Positions 37,401 through 46,058 of a stretch of 64,000 bases of DNA are shown here, one piece after another. The notes under the pieces were generated by a model. That model worked only from the letters and a program-made list of their open reading frames with translations, searched no databases and had not been told where the DNA came from. How positions within the stretch are numbered: the stretch's first letter is position 1; every line of letters begins with the position of its first letter. Origin of the DNA: Alteromonas sp. KUL49 (GTDB lineage Bacteria > Pseudomonadota > Gammaproteobacteria > Enterobacterales > Alteromonadaceae). A program made the translations under genes and the position numbers. The stretch covers positions 62,001-126,000 of the forward strand of contig NZ_BJKL01000001.1 of assembly GCF_006538345.1 (NCBI RefSeq). Reading direction: 5' to 3'.

Positions 37401-38162
37401 CTCAATACCTAATGACTTTAAGGCGATGGTATTTTGTGCAAACTCTAATGTTTCAAGCGATACACTGAATCTTTGCTCACCCTCTAGTTTTGACAGGTAC
37501 ACAATATCGTTGAGGTTCACACCATATACTGCAATAGGCAGTGGAGTGGATACCTCTGGCAGCACTGGAGGTGTATAACTTAGCGCGTAAGAGGTAGGGA
37601 TATCCGGTAGCTGCACGGCATGAGTTAACGACTTTTCATTGATAGTCAATTTGCCCAAGTTGATTTGCGTGATGTTCAGGTCATCTTTGATGCTTGCGTT
37701 GTCGATGGAAAGTTTATCGAGTTGAATACCAAATCGAGGTAAGTCTAAAGCAATATGACTAATCTTTGGTGCTACTAAAGACAGTGTAATTGGAAGCGAA
37801 AGGGGCTCTGTTGGTTCTTCTGGTTGAGCGTCTTCACTACTCTCACCCATTTGGGCGATTGCAACGTTTTCTATCAACAAATCATTGATAAATAGATGAG
37901 GCTCTCGCAAGTTAGGCCATGTGATATCCAGAGATATATCTTCAATGCTTATGGACAAACTTTCGTTTTTCCACTGAATACTATCGAAGCTTATGGTATC
38001 GATTAACCCGCCTTTCGCACCCTCAATAGTGAGATTTGGTGTAAATCTAGTGGCAATGTATGCCGCAAATTTCGACCCAGCTGGGCTGATGAGTAATGTG
38101 AATACAATGGCAGCAACCACGATAGGCGCAACCAATACAATTGAAACAATACGGCGCTTCAT
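34467..38162 (-). CDS. tamB: Translocation and assembly module inner-membrane subunit TamB
   Basis: 1231 residues. A single N-terminal transmembrane anchor (VSIVLVAPIVVAAIVFTLLI) is followed by a very long repetitive beta-strand region and the conserved C-terminal DUF490 domain (about the last 300 residues, including VLSYLLTGQGPDG and DRLSVQYNVDVGLS). TamB bridges the inner membrane to TamA and helps move lipids and outer-membrane proteins. It overlaps tamA by 4 bases (ATGA), so the two are coupled. Confidence 0.93.
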   Translation of the reverse strand: MKRRIVSIVLVAPIVVAAIVFTLLISPAGSKFAAYIATRFTPNLTIEGAKGGLIDTISFDSIQWKNESLSISIEDISLDITWPNLREPHLFINDLLIENVAIAQMGESSEDAQPEEPTEPLSLPITLSLVAPKISHIALDLPRFGIQLDKLSIDNASIKDDLNITQINLGKLTINEKSLTHAVQLPDIPTSYALSYTPPVLPEVSTPLPIAVYGVNLNDIVYLSKLEGEQRFSVSLETLEFAQNTIALKSLGIEHDKGQLAGDIDAELKNEFMSQVSLDANWQWLEQTQSARVFLQGPLSNLTINTTLSGAFDGELTAQTNFLDAKLPISLDAKWQQQGIAQQSDTPVAIAPGVLSLNGEMGDYSLISNGDITLPSIGNVALDIDVSLKTKYVYVNRVNAGLLGGEVINTGSLYLDESLFWDGLTQLNNINAKTFSEYAPQTISGSFSSLFQLSDKGIDAKLSEINFSGELNNHPMIATGNLVYSSVSDLAVGSLNLVQEENIVSLSAQLFNKRHLNATSSLNLPHLAHLYPNVEGRLRGDIQASGPWENPTIKAEINIVDMDVSEALVSTSADLGSIDGSVIFEGTYEDHKLTTDIALKDYSVQAIAQGALLNGDWEGQVSESEIDILGSHWALVAPFDVSLKTAAQAFDVTSHCWSNVNSGELCADQLGYSSSTLLWKLHGSQLPAGQWLYSAAPMHFGEPANTLLSFSSDGEFTDLDTMTAAFSTSLSPAKWHLGEQGIVELTINEFKTESRFSSGLLNTSISLSTQNAGRVNLELAADPFDMEYPIEGYAEIEDLNVAPLKPLFNSFRIFTGTLNGEMTVTGQASAPSIAGQLAISNGGIAIQDAPLTLENWEQQIRLENQRAELEGQFVLGGGQGELNGVIDWSDNPLANLSLKGEAFEVLQPNMTLRLSPDITIVSDINRTDISGRLDIPFAQIEIDTLPESAVSPSNDVYLRGETKEPSPLDTIFANVSVGVDPSKSSSVSINAFGLTGHLHGLIDIKTQPALVAYGDLQVLNGEYKAYGQQLLINKGEVQFNGPIESPSLLIEAIRDPEKTDNNVVAGVRIDGNASAPYIELFSTPSMDQQNVLSYLLTGQGPDGTSSDPNYAALLLGFGLSNTKGVTSQIGDTLGIDSLQLGTNESMLSVTGQINDRLSVQYNVDVGLSNDDSNNAIRRRQVPPDLALKYSLYPQLFLEAVQNTIEEQTEFAVDIYYEFFRHEDPAADSEEN

Positions 38163-39925
38163 ATTTCAGGCCCCAGCATAAGATGGAATTGCCGTGTATT
38201 GCCGTTATCGGGTGGAAAACCAACTGCAAAGTAAAGCCTTACTGGACCTATTGGGGAAATCCAATGCGCACCTGTGCCCACACTAAAGGTCAAATCAGTA
38301 TCAATGGAATTACTCGCGGTACCTGCGTCGGTAAATAGTGCGATTCGCCATTGTTCAGCAATAGCATAGGTATATTCAACACTCGCATTCATCAAGTATT
38401 TACCGCCCACAGAAGCTGAAATTGATTCTCCAGTATTTGGGTCGAGGACGTTCTCAATAGGAGATATTTCTCTAAAGTCGAAGCCGCGAATGCTTTGGTC
38501 ACCACCTGCGTAGAATCTAAGAGACGCAGGTACTTTATCAAAATCATTGGTGTACAAGGCGCCCAGTGTTCCTCGCACGCTAATGCGGTGAACTTGATGA
38601 TAGGTATTGATATACAGGGCGGATGCCTGCGCTCTGAAAAAGTCTATATCTGAACCAAGATCAGCGCTTCCTCCCTGCACAAACATATTGATGTAATGCC
38701 CTTGATTGATATTCAGGTCGTCGTCTTTTCGCTTATGAGTAATTGCATAACCAGGCATCGCCAATAAGGTTGTGTTATTGGTGAGCTGTATTTGGTCGTA
38801 GGTTTCTCGCAGCAGCGTAATGCTACCATCGTGTTGCCATTCGGAGTTATCGGGTCGCCAATACCGATGGGCAGCTATAGACAGTGTTTCGCTTTCAAAT
38901 CCCGTGTTGGCATAATCAATAAACTGATAGCCACCCTCAATTTTCACACTGTCATCGGTGGTATTTTTCATAGGTATCCGGTAGCCCACGGATACTGCTT
39001 GCTCAGGCTGTGATACAAAAATATCTGAGGTAATGGAATGCCCTTTACTATTTACCCATGGTCTTTCCCAGCCTAAACGGACACGAGCTCCAGTATCGGT
39101 GGCAGCACCTAAACTCACGTCAAATTTGTCTTTAGGTTTGTGTGTAACCGACACTTCAATGGGTACTAAAAGGCCGTCAGCGTTGCTCACAACTGGTCTG
39201 GCGATAACGCGGTCAAAATAGCCCGATTTATTGAGAATACGATTAAATTCGCGCAACCTGTTGCCATTGTATGGCTCGCCCGCGGTAAAGTTTCTTAGCC
39301 TATTGATAATGTCGGAAGCTTTATCGTCGCCCACAATAACCAGCTCTCCAAATTGATAACGAGCACCACTTTGCGCAATCAGTAGAATATTTGCCTCGCG
39401 ATCTTCTCGGACGAGGTCGAGGCGGGTAGCTTGCCAGAAAAAGTCAAAGTAGCCATGCTCTAACGCGTAGTTGAACATAGAGGTTTTATAGGCTGAATAG
39501 CGTGGTTGCAGCAGTACATCGCCCTTTTTTAAAGGAAAGGCGTCATATGTGGCTTTAAAGTCAGGATCTTGTCTCCCCTCGCCGATAATTTCACGGGTGA
39601 TATTGGCAACACGCAAAGGACTGTTTAGGGAGACAGTTAGCGCTAGTTCTGTGGGACCATCTAGCTCAAATTCAGTCTTACTGTTGTAATAACCATAGGG
39701 CTCCACAGCTTTTTCAATGGTTTTTGATAGCTCATCTTGCCAAAATGGATCACCTATTTGGTCTTCAGTGATATCCACACTGGCTAAGTGTAATGCAATA
39801 TTGTTCCGTACTTCTTCGTTATCCACGCCTTGAACGACATAACTTAACTTTTCCGCAGCAATCGCCGGCAAAAATAAGAGATGTAGAGCGATGAAAGTAA
39901 GAAGACGCAATGCAGCCCGTCGCAT
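38159..39925 (-). CDS. tamA: Outer-membrane translocation and assembly protein TamA
   Basis: 588 residues: signal peptide (LLTFIALHLLFLPAIAA), three POTRA domains (about 28-260) and a 16-strand Omp85 barrel. The barrel's family motif is FYAGGDQSIRGFDF, and the protein ends in VGFPPDNGNTRQFHLMLG. Omp85-family protein working with TamB. First gene of the pair. Confidence 0.93.
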   Translation of the reverse strand: MRRAALRLLTFIALHLLFLPAIAAEKLSYVVQGVDNEEVRNNIALHLASVDITEDQIGDPFWQDELSKTIEKAVEPYGYYNSKTEFELDGPTELALTVSLNSPLRVANITREIIGEGRQDPDFKATYDAFPLKKGDVLLQPRYSAYKTSMFNYALEHGYFDFFWQATRLDLVREDREANILLIAQSGARYQFGELVIVGDDKASDIINRLRNFTAGEPYNGNRLREFNRILNKSGYFDRVIARPVVSNADGLLVPIEVSVTHKPKDKFDVSLGAATDTGARVRLGWERPWVNSKGHSITSDIFVSQPEQAVSVGYRIPMKNTTDDSVKIEGGYQFIDYANTGFESETLSIAAHRYWRPDNSEWQHDGSITLLRETYDQIQLTNNTTLLAMPGYAITHKRKDDDLNINQGHYINMFVQGGSADLGSDIDFFRAQASALYINTYHQVHRISVRGTLGALYTNDFDKVPASLRFYAGGDQSIRGFDFREISPIENVLDPNTGESISASVGGKYLMNASVEYTYAIAEQWRIALFTDAGTASNSIDTDLTFSVGTGAHWISPIGPVRLYFAVGFPPDNGNTRQFHLMLGPEI

Positions 39926-40136
39926 TTCGCTGTGAGTTCCTAAGGTTAATCGTCCTGCCCGTTTGGGGGGTATCGGTAATAGTATAGTATTGTGTGATAA
40001 CGTCGATAGCTAAGTCATATTTGGATACAAAGCTTTTTGATAAACATAAGCTGATATAGTTCAACCATGAGTTTGACACTGGTTCTGCATGGCGTCATTA
40101 TGGATTTTCAGATGTTATATTTATAAAGGACGATAA

Positions 40137-42080
40137 ATGTATAAAACAGGGACAGTTTTATTCATCGCACTGCTCGCTGCGATGTTTTCAGTATCTAGCC
40201 ATTCTGCCGATGTGGCAAGCGAGTCTGCTTTTGACTATCGTGCTTTTAGTGCCCTCCCCGCTTATCAAAGACCAAGGTTGTCACCAGACGGCGGTAAGGT
40301 CGTCTACGTAAGAAACATTGTTCAACCCAAAGATTTGTCGCTGTTGATGACGTACGACTTAAACAAGGGCAAAACCTACTCTTTGCTCTTCTCTGACAAT
40401 GAAAAGGTTAAGATTAATTGGTTTCGCTGGGTTAGCAATGAGCGGATTGTCGTTAGCGCCAGGTACGAGTCTCGTCGCGGTAATACAAAAGTCTATGACA
40501 CACGGTTGTTTGCGTTGGACTATGACGATGAATCTGCAAAGCCACTTAACTTAATCAATTGGCGGCGATTACGCAGATTGTCAGACGATTTAAATCACGT
40601 TCCTCAGTTTCAGGATAGGGTGATAGATTGGCTCCCCGATGATCCCGATCACATATTAATGTCCATTGATGTGGAGGTGCCAGCTTTGCCTTCAGTATTT
40701 AAGGTGAACGTAAAGACGGCAAGAACAACACGTATTCAGAAAGGTCGAAAAAAAATAAGGGAATGGATTACCGATCAACAGGGTAATTTAAGGGTGGGTG
40801 TTTCTCTTGATTACGATACCGGAGAAAGGCAAGTGTATCTTAAAGATGGAGAGGAATGGCGCGTGCTCTATGAGTACAACACAATGACTGAGAAAGGATT
40901 TTATCCGTTAGGGTTTGGGTTAGATCCCAATGTACTTTACTACAGAGCGTATAAAGGGGATTTTCTTGCTTTGTATACCTTAGATATAAACACGGATACC
41001 CATACTGAAGTCTTGTCTGATGATAATTATGATGTTGACGGCGCTTTGATTTACTCGCCAAAGACGCGAGATGTAGTTGGGATTTTTCATAATGGTCGTC
41101 ACTATTGGAATGACGAATATGAAGCATTTGAGAATGGGTTAGATGAGGCATTACCCGACACTTCCAATAGCATTGTGAGTTTTAGCGAAGACGAGAGAAA
41201 GTACATTCTTTACACAGAGTCGGATGTATTGCCAGGTGGTTATTATTTTGGCAACAGAGATGATGGCTCACTGAGCTTTATCTTTGACCAGTATCCTAGT
41301 ATTGAACCCGATACGTTAGTTCCTCATCGATTAATAACCTACAAGGCAAGAGACGGGATGGAAATCCAAGGCTACTTGTCTCTTCCCAATGGCAAGGGTC
41401 CTTTCCCAACGATTATTCATCCTCACGGTGGCCCTGGTTCAAGAGACTATGATGGTTTTGACTATTGGACATCATATTTTACGAGTAAAGGCTATGCAGT
41501 TTTACGTCCTAATTTTAGAGGCTCAGAGGGTTACGGTTTCTCTTTTGCACAAAGCCAGATGCAGGCCTGGGGATTACAAATGCAAGACGATATCACGGAC
41601 GCCGCTAATTGGATGGTGGAACAGGGCTACGCTGAACAAGACAAGATGTGTATCGTCGGAGCAAGTTATGGTGGGTATGCTGCGCTTATGGCAACGGTAA
41701 AAACGCCGGACCTATTTAAATGTGCTGTGAGTTTCGCTGGAGTGAGTAGCTTGAATCACTTGGTAATACATAGCCGGAAGTTTTTTAATGGCGAGCTTGT
41801 AGAACAACAAATTGGTGATGATCGTTCGGATTTAAAATCTCGGTCCCCCTATTACAACGTAGAGCCAATTAAAACCCCGATACTGCTGATTCACGGTGAA
41901 GAGGACCGTGTAGTTCGTGTACAGCAAAGTCGTATTATGGAAGACGAACTAGACGACGCTGATAAGGTGTTTACTTATGTGGAGCTTGAATCTGGAGATC
42001 ACTATCTTTCTATACAGCGCAACCGACATCGAATGTTTGAAGAAATGGACGCCTTCTTAGAAGAGTATCTGTCTCATTAA
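40137..42080 (+). CDS. Exported S9-family prolyl oligopeptidase-like peptidase
   Basis: 647 residues with a signal peptide (GTVLFIALLAAMFSVSSHS), a beta-propeller-like N-terminal region and a C-terminal alpha/beta-hydrolase domain. Catalytic residues by position are S510 (GASYGGYAAL), D590 (GEEDRVV) and H622 (SGDHYL). The GGPGSRDYDGFDYWT segment is typical of S9C/DPP-type enzymes. It probably degrades peptides in the periplasm. AAGGA precedes the ATG. Divergent from tamA. Confidence 0.9.
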   Translation: MYKTGTVLFIALLAAMFSVSSHSADVASESAFDYRAFSALPAYQRPRLSPDGGKVVYVRNIVQPKDLSLLMTYDLNKGKTYSLLFSDNEKVKINWFRWVSNERIVVSARYESRRGNTKVYDTRLFALDYDDESAKPLNLINWRRLRRLSDDLNHVPQFQDRVIDWLPDDPDHILMSIDVEVPALPSVFKVNVKTARTTRIQKGRKKIREWITDQQGNLRVGVSLDYDTGERQVYLKDGEEWRVLYEYNTMTEKGFYPLGFGLDPNVLYYRAYKGDFLALYTLDINTDTHTEVLSDDNYDVDGALIYSPKTRDVVGIFHNGRHYWNDEYEAFENGLDEALPDTSNSIVSFSEDERKYILYTESDVLPGGYYFGNRDDGSLSFIFDQYPSIEPDTLVPHRLITYKARDGMEIQGYLSLPNGKGPFPTIIHPHGGPGSRDYDGFDYWTSYFTSKGYAVLRPNFRGSEGYGFSFAQSQMQAWGLQMQDDITDAANWMVEQGYAEQDKMCIVGASYGGYAALMATVKTPDLFKCAVSFAGVSSLNHLVIHSRKFFNGELVEQQIGDDRSDLKSRSPYYNVEPIKTPILLIHGEEDRVVRVQQSRIMEDELDDADKVFTYVELESGDHYLSIQRNRHRMFEEMDAFLEEYLSH

Positions 42081-42092
42081 AAGGCTTTCTTA

Positions 42093-42122
42093 GCGCACCT
42101 TCAAATGATCGTGCGCGTTTTC
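42093..42122 (+). terminator. Terminator after the S9 peptidase
   Basis: GCGCAC (42093-42098) pairs with GTGCGC (42111-42116), followed by GTTTTC. The loop is 12 bases; the T run is short. Confidence 0.5.
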
Positions 42123-42248
42123 TGTTCCACATTGGAAACGTCAATTTTTATTAATTGTCGGATTTTTCATCACAACTAGGGTAACATCTCGCCTCTTTGC
42201 TGACTCACGGGTCAGTGTTTCCTCATAAAGTCACTCAGGCTAAAGGTC

Positions 42249-43484
42249 ATGTCGAATACAGAAAGCGCCAACGTGCGCATAAAACCCCGTTTGGGATTGG
42301 TTGAGTTTGTTGCACTTATGGCGACGATGACTTCGCTAGTTGCTCTGAGTATTGATGCTATGTTGCCTGCACTTGAGCAAATTGGTGCATCCTTAAACGT
42401 TTCTGATCCTCATCAACCCCACCTTATTGTGACGCTATTTTTTCTCGGTATGGCTATCGGTCAGCCCTTCTTTGGCCCCTATGCTGACAGTAAAGGGCGC
42501 CGCGCCGCATTGCTTTTGGGGCTCTGTATATTCGTTGTTGGTACGGTGATTTGTATGTTAGCCACTAACATCGAAACTATGTTGGTTGGCCGTGTAGTTC
42601 AGGCGTTTGGTGTGTCGGGCCCTCGTATAGCAGCAATGGCTATTATTCGTGATTTGTATGTGGGTGACGCCATGGCTAAGGTCATGTCATTTATCATGAT
42701 GGTGTTTATTCTTGTCCCCATGATCGCGCCTATCGTAGGGCAAGCCGTGATGATCATGTTTTCGTGGTTTCACATTTTTACCCTATTTCTTATCGTTGCT
42801 TTGATGTCGGCTATTTGGTTTTTCAGCCGTCAAGAAGAGACCTTACCAAAAGAAAAACGTAAGCCATTTTCGTTTCCTGCACTGATGACGTCATGTAAGT
42901 TTATTTTGACGCATATTTCTGTGATGGGATATTCGTTCTCTATGGCGGCTATTTTTGGCGCTTTTTTGGCTTACTTGAGCGCGTCTCAAACTATCTTCCA
43001 AGGGTTTTATGGCGTAGGTGATTTGTTCCCAATTATTTTTGCCACGCTAGCGTTTTCTATCGGCTTAGCGTCCTATTTTAATGGCAAAATGGTGATGAAA
43101 TTTGGCATGCACAAGCTGTGTAGAGTTGCTATTAAAGGCGTCATGGTGTTTGCTATTTTCTTCCTGGTGCTTTTGTTCGCAAACGATGGACTTCCCAACC
43201 TTTGGGTAACTGTTTGTACGCTTTTTGTTGGCTTCTTTTTTATTGGTATTTTATTCGGAAACTTGAATGCTTTAGCCATGCAACCTCTCGGTGAAATGGC
43301 TGGAGTAGGTGCTGCAATCATTGGCTCACTGTCTAGTTTGTTTTCCGTACCTATTGCTTTGTTTATCGACAGTTTTTTAGAGGACGATTTATATCCAATA
43401 GGTATTGGCTTTGTAGTGTTTTTTGCTATTGCTGGTGTTTTGATGCACTACGCAGAAAAAGATAGTGTGGCTAGTGGGCACTGA
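42249..43484 (+). CDS. Bcr/CflA-family multidrug MFS exporter
   Basis: 411 residues with twelve transmembrane segments. The DHA1 motif A is GPYADSKGRRAALLLG, and the start EFVALMATMTSLVALSIDAMLPAL is typical of Bcr/CflA drug:H+ antiporters. Likely exports drugs or small metabolites. Monocistronic; a terminator lies between it and the convergent ilvC. Confidence 0.88.
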   Translation: MSNTESANVRIKPRLGLVEFVALMATMTSLVALSIDAMLPALEQIGASLNVSDPHQPHLIVTLFFLGMAIGQPFFGPYADSKGRRAALLLGLCIFVVGTVICMLATNIETMLVGRVVQAFGVSGPRIAAMAIIRDLYVGDAMAKVMSFIMMVFILVPMIAPIVGQAVMIMFSWFHIFTLFLIVALMSAIWFFSRQEETLPKEKRKPFSFPALMTSCKFILTHISVMGYSFSMAAIFGAFLAYLSASQTIFQGFYGVGDLFPIIFATLAFSIGLASYFNGKMVMKFGMHKLCRVAIKGVMVFAIFFLVLLFANDGLPNLWVTVCTLFVGFFFIGILFGNLNALAMQPLGEMAGVGAAIIGSLSSLFSVPIALFIDSFLEDDLYPIGIGFVVFFAIAGVLMHYAEKDSVASGH

Positions 43485-43495
43485 TTTACAGGCAT

Positions 43496-43522
43496 AAAAA
43501 AGCCCGACCAAAATGGTCGGGC
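43496..43522 (-). terminator. Intrinsic terminator of ilvC
   Basis: GCCCGACC (43502-43509) and GGTCGGGC (43515-43522) form a perfect 8-bp stem with a 5-base loop. On the minus strand it is followed by six T (the A run at 43496-43501). Also lies 3' of the convergent MFS gene. Confidence 0.85.
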
Positions 43523-43560
43523 AAGAGGGCTTAGTTAAGCACCTAACGACAGAAACTGTC

Positions 43561-45039
43561 TTAACCTATAATGGCCTTCATGTCAGTCATGTAGCCACGC
43601 AAGGTTTTACCTACTGACTCAACGCCGTGTGAGCGAATTGCTTCGTTCACTTCTACCAAGCGCTTATTCTCAACTTGGTTTGAAGCAGCGTCTAAGCCTT
43701 TACCGATAACACTAGTATCGATGGTAGGCATAAAGCTTTCACGCATAAGCGGGATTGCCGCATTTGCGAATAAATAGTTACCGTATTCCGCTGTATCAGA
43801 GATAACCACGTTCATTTCATACAAACGCTTACGCGCGATAGTGTTAGAAATTAGTGGAGTCTCATGTAGTGACTCGTAATACGCTGACTCAGGTAAAATG
43901 CCTGCCTCTACCATTACGTCAAATGCTACTTCAACACCACATTTGATCATGGCAACAAGCAAAATGCCGTTGTCGAAAAATTCTTGTTCGCTAATCTCAC
44001 CTTCATAAGCAGGTGCGTTTTCAAAACCAGTTTCACCAGTCTCTTCGCGCCACTTAAGTAAGTTAGCGTCGCCATTTGCCCAGTCTTCCATCATGGTTTT
44101 AGAGAATTCACCGCTGATGATGTCATCTTGGTGCTTCTCGAACAGTGGACGAAGTAAATCGGTCAGCTGTTCAGACAGTTCAAACGCTTTAACTTTTGCT
44201 GGGTTAGATAGGCGGTCCATCATATTGGTTACGCCACCAATCTTAAGTGCTTCAGTAATCGCCTCAAGGCCGTACTGAATAAGTGCACCCGCATACCCTG
44301 CATCAATGCCGTCTTCTAGCATTTTCTCGTAAGCTAGAACGGCAGCAACTTGTTGCATACCACAAAGAATCGTTTGCTCGCCCATTAAGTCAGACTTAAC
44401 TTCAGCAACAAAAGACGACTCTAGAACACCCGCACGGTCACCGCCAGTTGCACTAGCTAGTGCCTTTGCAGTATCCCAACCTTTACCCTCAGGGTCGTTT
44501 TCTGGGTGTACAGCAATTAGTGTAGGAACACCAAAGCCACGCTTATATTCTTCACGTACTTCTGAGCCGGGGCTCTTAGGTGCACACATAACAACAGTGA
44601 TGTCGCTACGTATTTGCTGGCCTTCTTCTACGATGTTGAAACCGTGAGAGTAGCTCAACGTTGCACCTTGCTTCATTAGCGGCATCACTGCTTCAACAAC
44701 GCTTGCGTGCTGCTTGTCAGGCGTTAGGTTATAAACCAAATCCGCGTCGCCAATAAGCTCTTGGTATGTACCTACCGCAAAACCGTTTTCGCTAGCACGT
44801 ACAAAAGAGTCTCGTTTCTCATCAATTGCGGCTTGACGCAATGCATAAGAAACATCAAGACCCGAATCACGCATGTTTAAACCTTGGTTAAGGCCTTGTG
44901 CGCCACAACCTACGATTACGATCTTCTTGCCTTTTAAAAAGTCGCAACCCTCAGAGAATTCGTCTCTTGCCATAAAGCGACAGCGGCCAAGCTGATCTAA
45001 CTGCTGGCGAAGAGAAAGGGTGTTGAAATAGTTAGCCAT
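43561..45039 (-). CDS. ilvC: Ketol-acid reductoisomerase, class II
   Basis: 492 residues from the ATG at 45039 ([18 protein letters not shown]), matching the long E. coli form; the frame's extra 15 codons are unsupported. The NADP-binding segment is [19 protein letters not shown], and the duplicated C-terminal KARI domain gives the class II length. It converts acetolactate or acetohydroxybutyrate in valine and isoleucine synthesis. It is transcribed away from ilvY, as in E. coli. Confidence 0.96.
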   Translation of the reverse strand: MANYFNTLSLRQQLDQLGRCRFMARDEFSEGCDFLKGKKIVIVGCGAQGLNQGLNMRDSGLDVSYALRQAAIDEKRDSFVRASENGFAVGTYQELIGDADLVYNLTPDKQHASVVEAVMPLMKQGATLSYSHGFNIVEEGQQIRSDITVVMCAPKSPGSEVREEYKRGFGVPTLIAVHPENDPEGKGWDTAKALASATGGDRAGVLESSFVAEVKSDLMGEQTILCGMQQVAAVLAYEKMLEDGIDAGYAGALIQYGLEAITEALKIGGVTNMMDRLSNPAKVKAFELSEQLTDLLRPLFEKHQDDIISGEFSKTMMEDWANGDANLLKWREETGETGFENAPAYEGEISEQEFFDNGILLVAMIKCGVEVAFDVMVEAGILPESAYYESLHETPLISNTIARKRLYEMNVVISDTAEYGNYLFANAAIPLMRESFMPTIDTSVIGKGLDAASNQVENKRLVEVNEAIRSHGVESVGKTLRGYMTDMKAIIG

Positions 45040-45161
45040 AAAAATTTCCGAACAACATTCATTTTCGTCATTATCAACGTCCAACCGTGGCGTTGATGAC
45101 CTCGTCTATGACGACTTGATGAGAAGACTAGAGCATTTCTTTTGTTTTGAAAAATGATATA

Positions 45162-45182
45162 TTTGCAAGATAATATTGCAAA
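45162..45182. promoter_or_regulatory. Candidate IlvY operator
   Basis: TTTGCAA-N7-TTGCAAA is a perfect 21-bp dyad in the ilvY-ilvC intergenic region, 13 bases before the ilvY start. It fits the LysR-type half-site spacing; IlvY controls ilvC from this position in enteric bacteria. Confidence 0.65.
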
Positions 45183-45194
45183 ATGTGAAACGTC

Positions 45195-46058
45195 ATGGAT
45201 TTTAGAAGCCTACAGCTCTTTACACACCTAGCGACAAGCCTACATTTTGGCGACACTGCACAGGCCATGTATGTGTCTCCGTCTACCCTGAGTCGCGTAA
45301 TTCAGCGACTTGAGGATGAACTCGGGTGTACCTTGTTTAAACGGGACAATCGCAAAGTGGCGTTAACCCACAGTGGCCATAAGCTACTCGCCTTTTCAAA
45401 GCATGCACTGAAAGACTGGCAACAACTCAAAGTCGATTTAAAAGAAGATAGCGAAGCCTTACAGGGGGAGCTTAGTTTGTTCTGCTCTGTAACCGCGAGC
45501 CAAAGTCATCTGCCAGATTTGCTGCGTCGTTTCAGGCAAACTCACCCAGGTGTTGATATTCGCTTGGTCACAGGTGACCCTGCTCTCGCTATCAACAAAG
45601 TGAAATCCAATGAGTGCGATTTGTCGTTGGCCATTCACACGCCTGACTTCCCAACTGACTTGCACTTTGTGCCTCTTGCGAACGTGCCACTGCTGTTGAT
45701 TGCCCCCAAAGAATGGCGTTTGACCCAAATAGACCAAGTCGATTGGACAAAACACCAAGTAATAATGCCGGAGCACGGTCCTACCCGTCGAACAGTGTAC
45801 CACTGGTTCGCCGAACACGGCATACGCCCCAATGTGTATGCATCGGTAGGTGGTAACGAGGCTATCGTTAGTATGGTTGGGTTAGAGTGCGGTGTAGGCT
45901 TTGTACCCAAAGTTGTACTCGACCATTCAAGTATGGCTGGGCTGGTGACACAAGTTCAGGTGGAGGATATTGAGCCCTATTCATTGGGTGTGTGTTGCTT
46001 GCAGAACAAGCAGAAAGAACCTCTCATCGATGCCTTTCTTCAGCTTGCTGTGAGTTGA
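45195..46058 (+). CDS. ilvY: IlvY, LysR-type activator of ilvC
   Basis: 287 residues. The N-terminal winged HTH reads MDFRSLQLFTHLATSLHFGDTAQAM, followed by SPSTLSRVIQRLE; the substrate-binding domain follows. Divergent placement from ilvC identifies it as IlvY, which activates ilvC when the substrates acetolactate or acetohydroxybutyrate accumulate. Its 3' end overlaps the convergent comM by 19 bases. Confidence 0.93.
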   Translation: MDFRSLQLFTHLATSLHFGDTAQAMYVSPSTLSRVIQRLEDELGCTLFKRDNRKVALTHSGHKLLAFSKHALKDWQQLKVDLKEDSEALQGELSLFCSVTASQSHLPDLLRRFRQTHPGVDIRLVTGDPALAINKVKSNECDLSLAIHTPDFPTDLHFVPLANVPLLLIAPKEWRLTQIDQVDWTKHQVIMPEHGPTRRTVYHWFAEHGIRPNVYASVGGNEAIVSMVGLECGVGFVPKVVLDHSSMAGLVTQVQVEDIEPYSLGVCCLQNKQKEPLIDAFLQLAVS

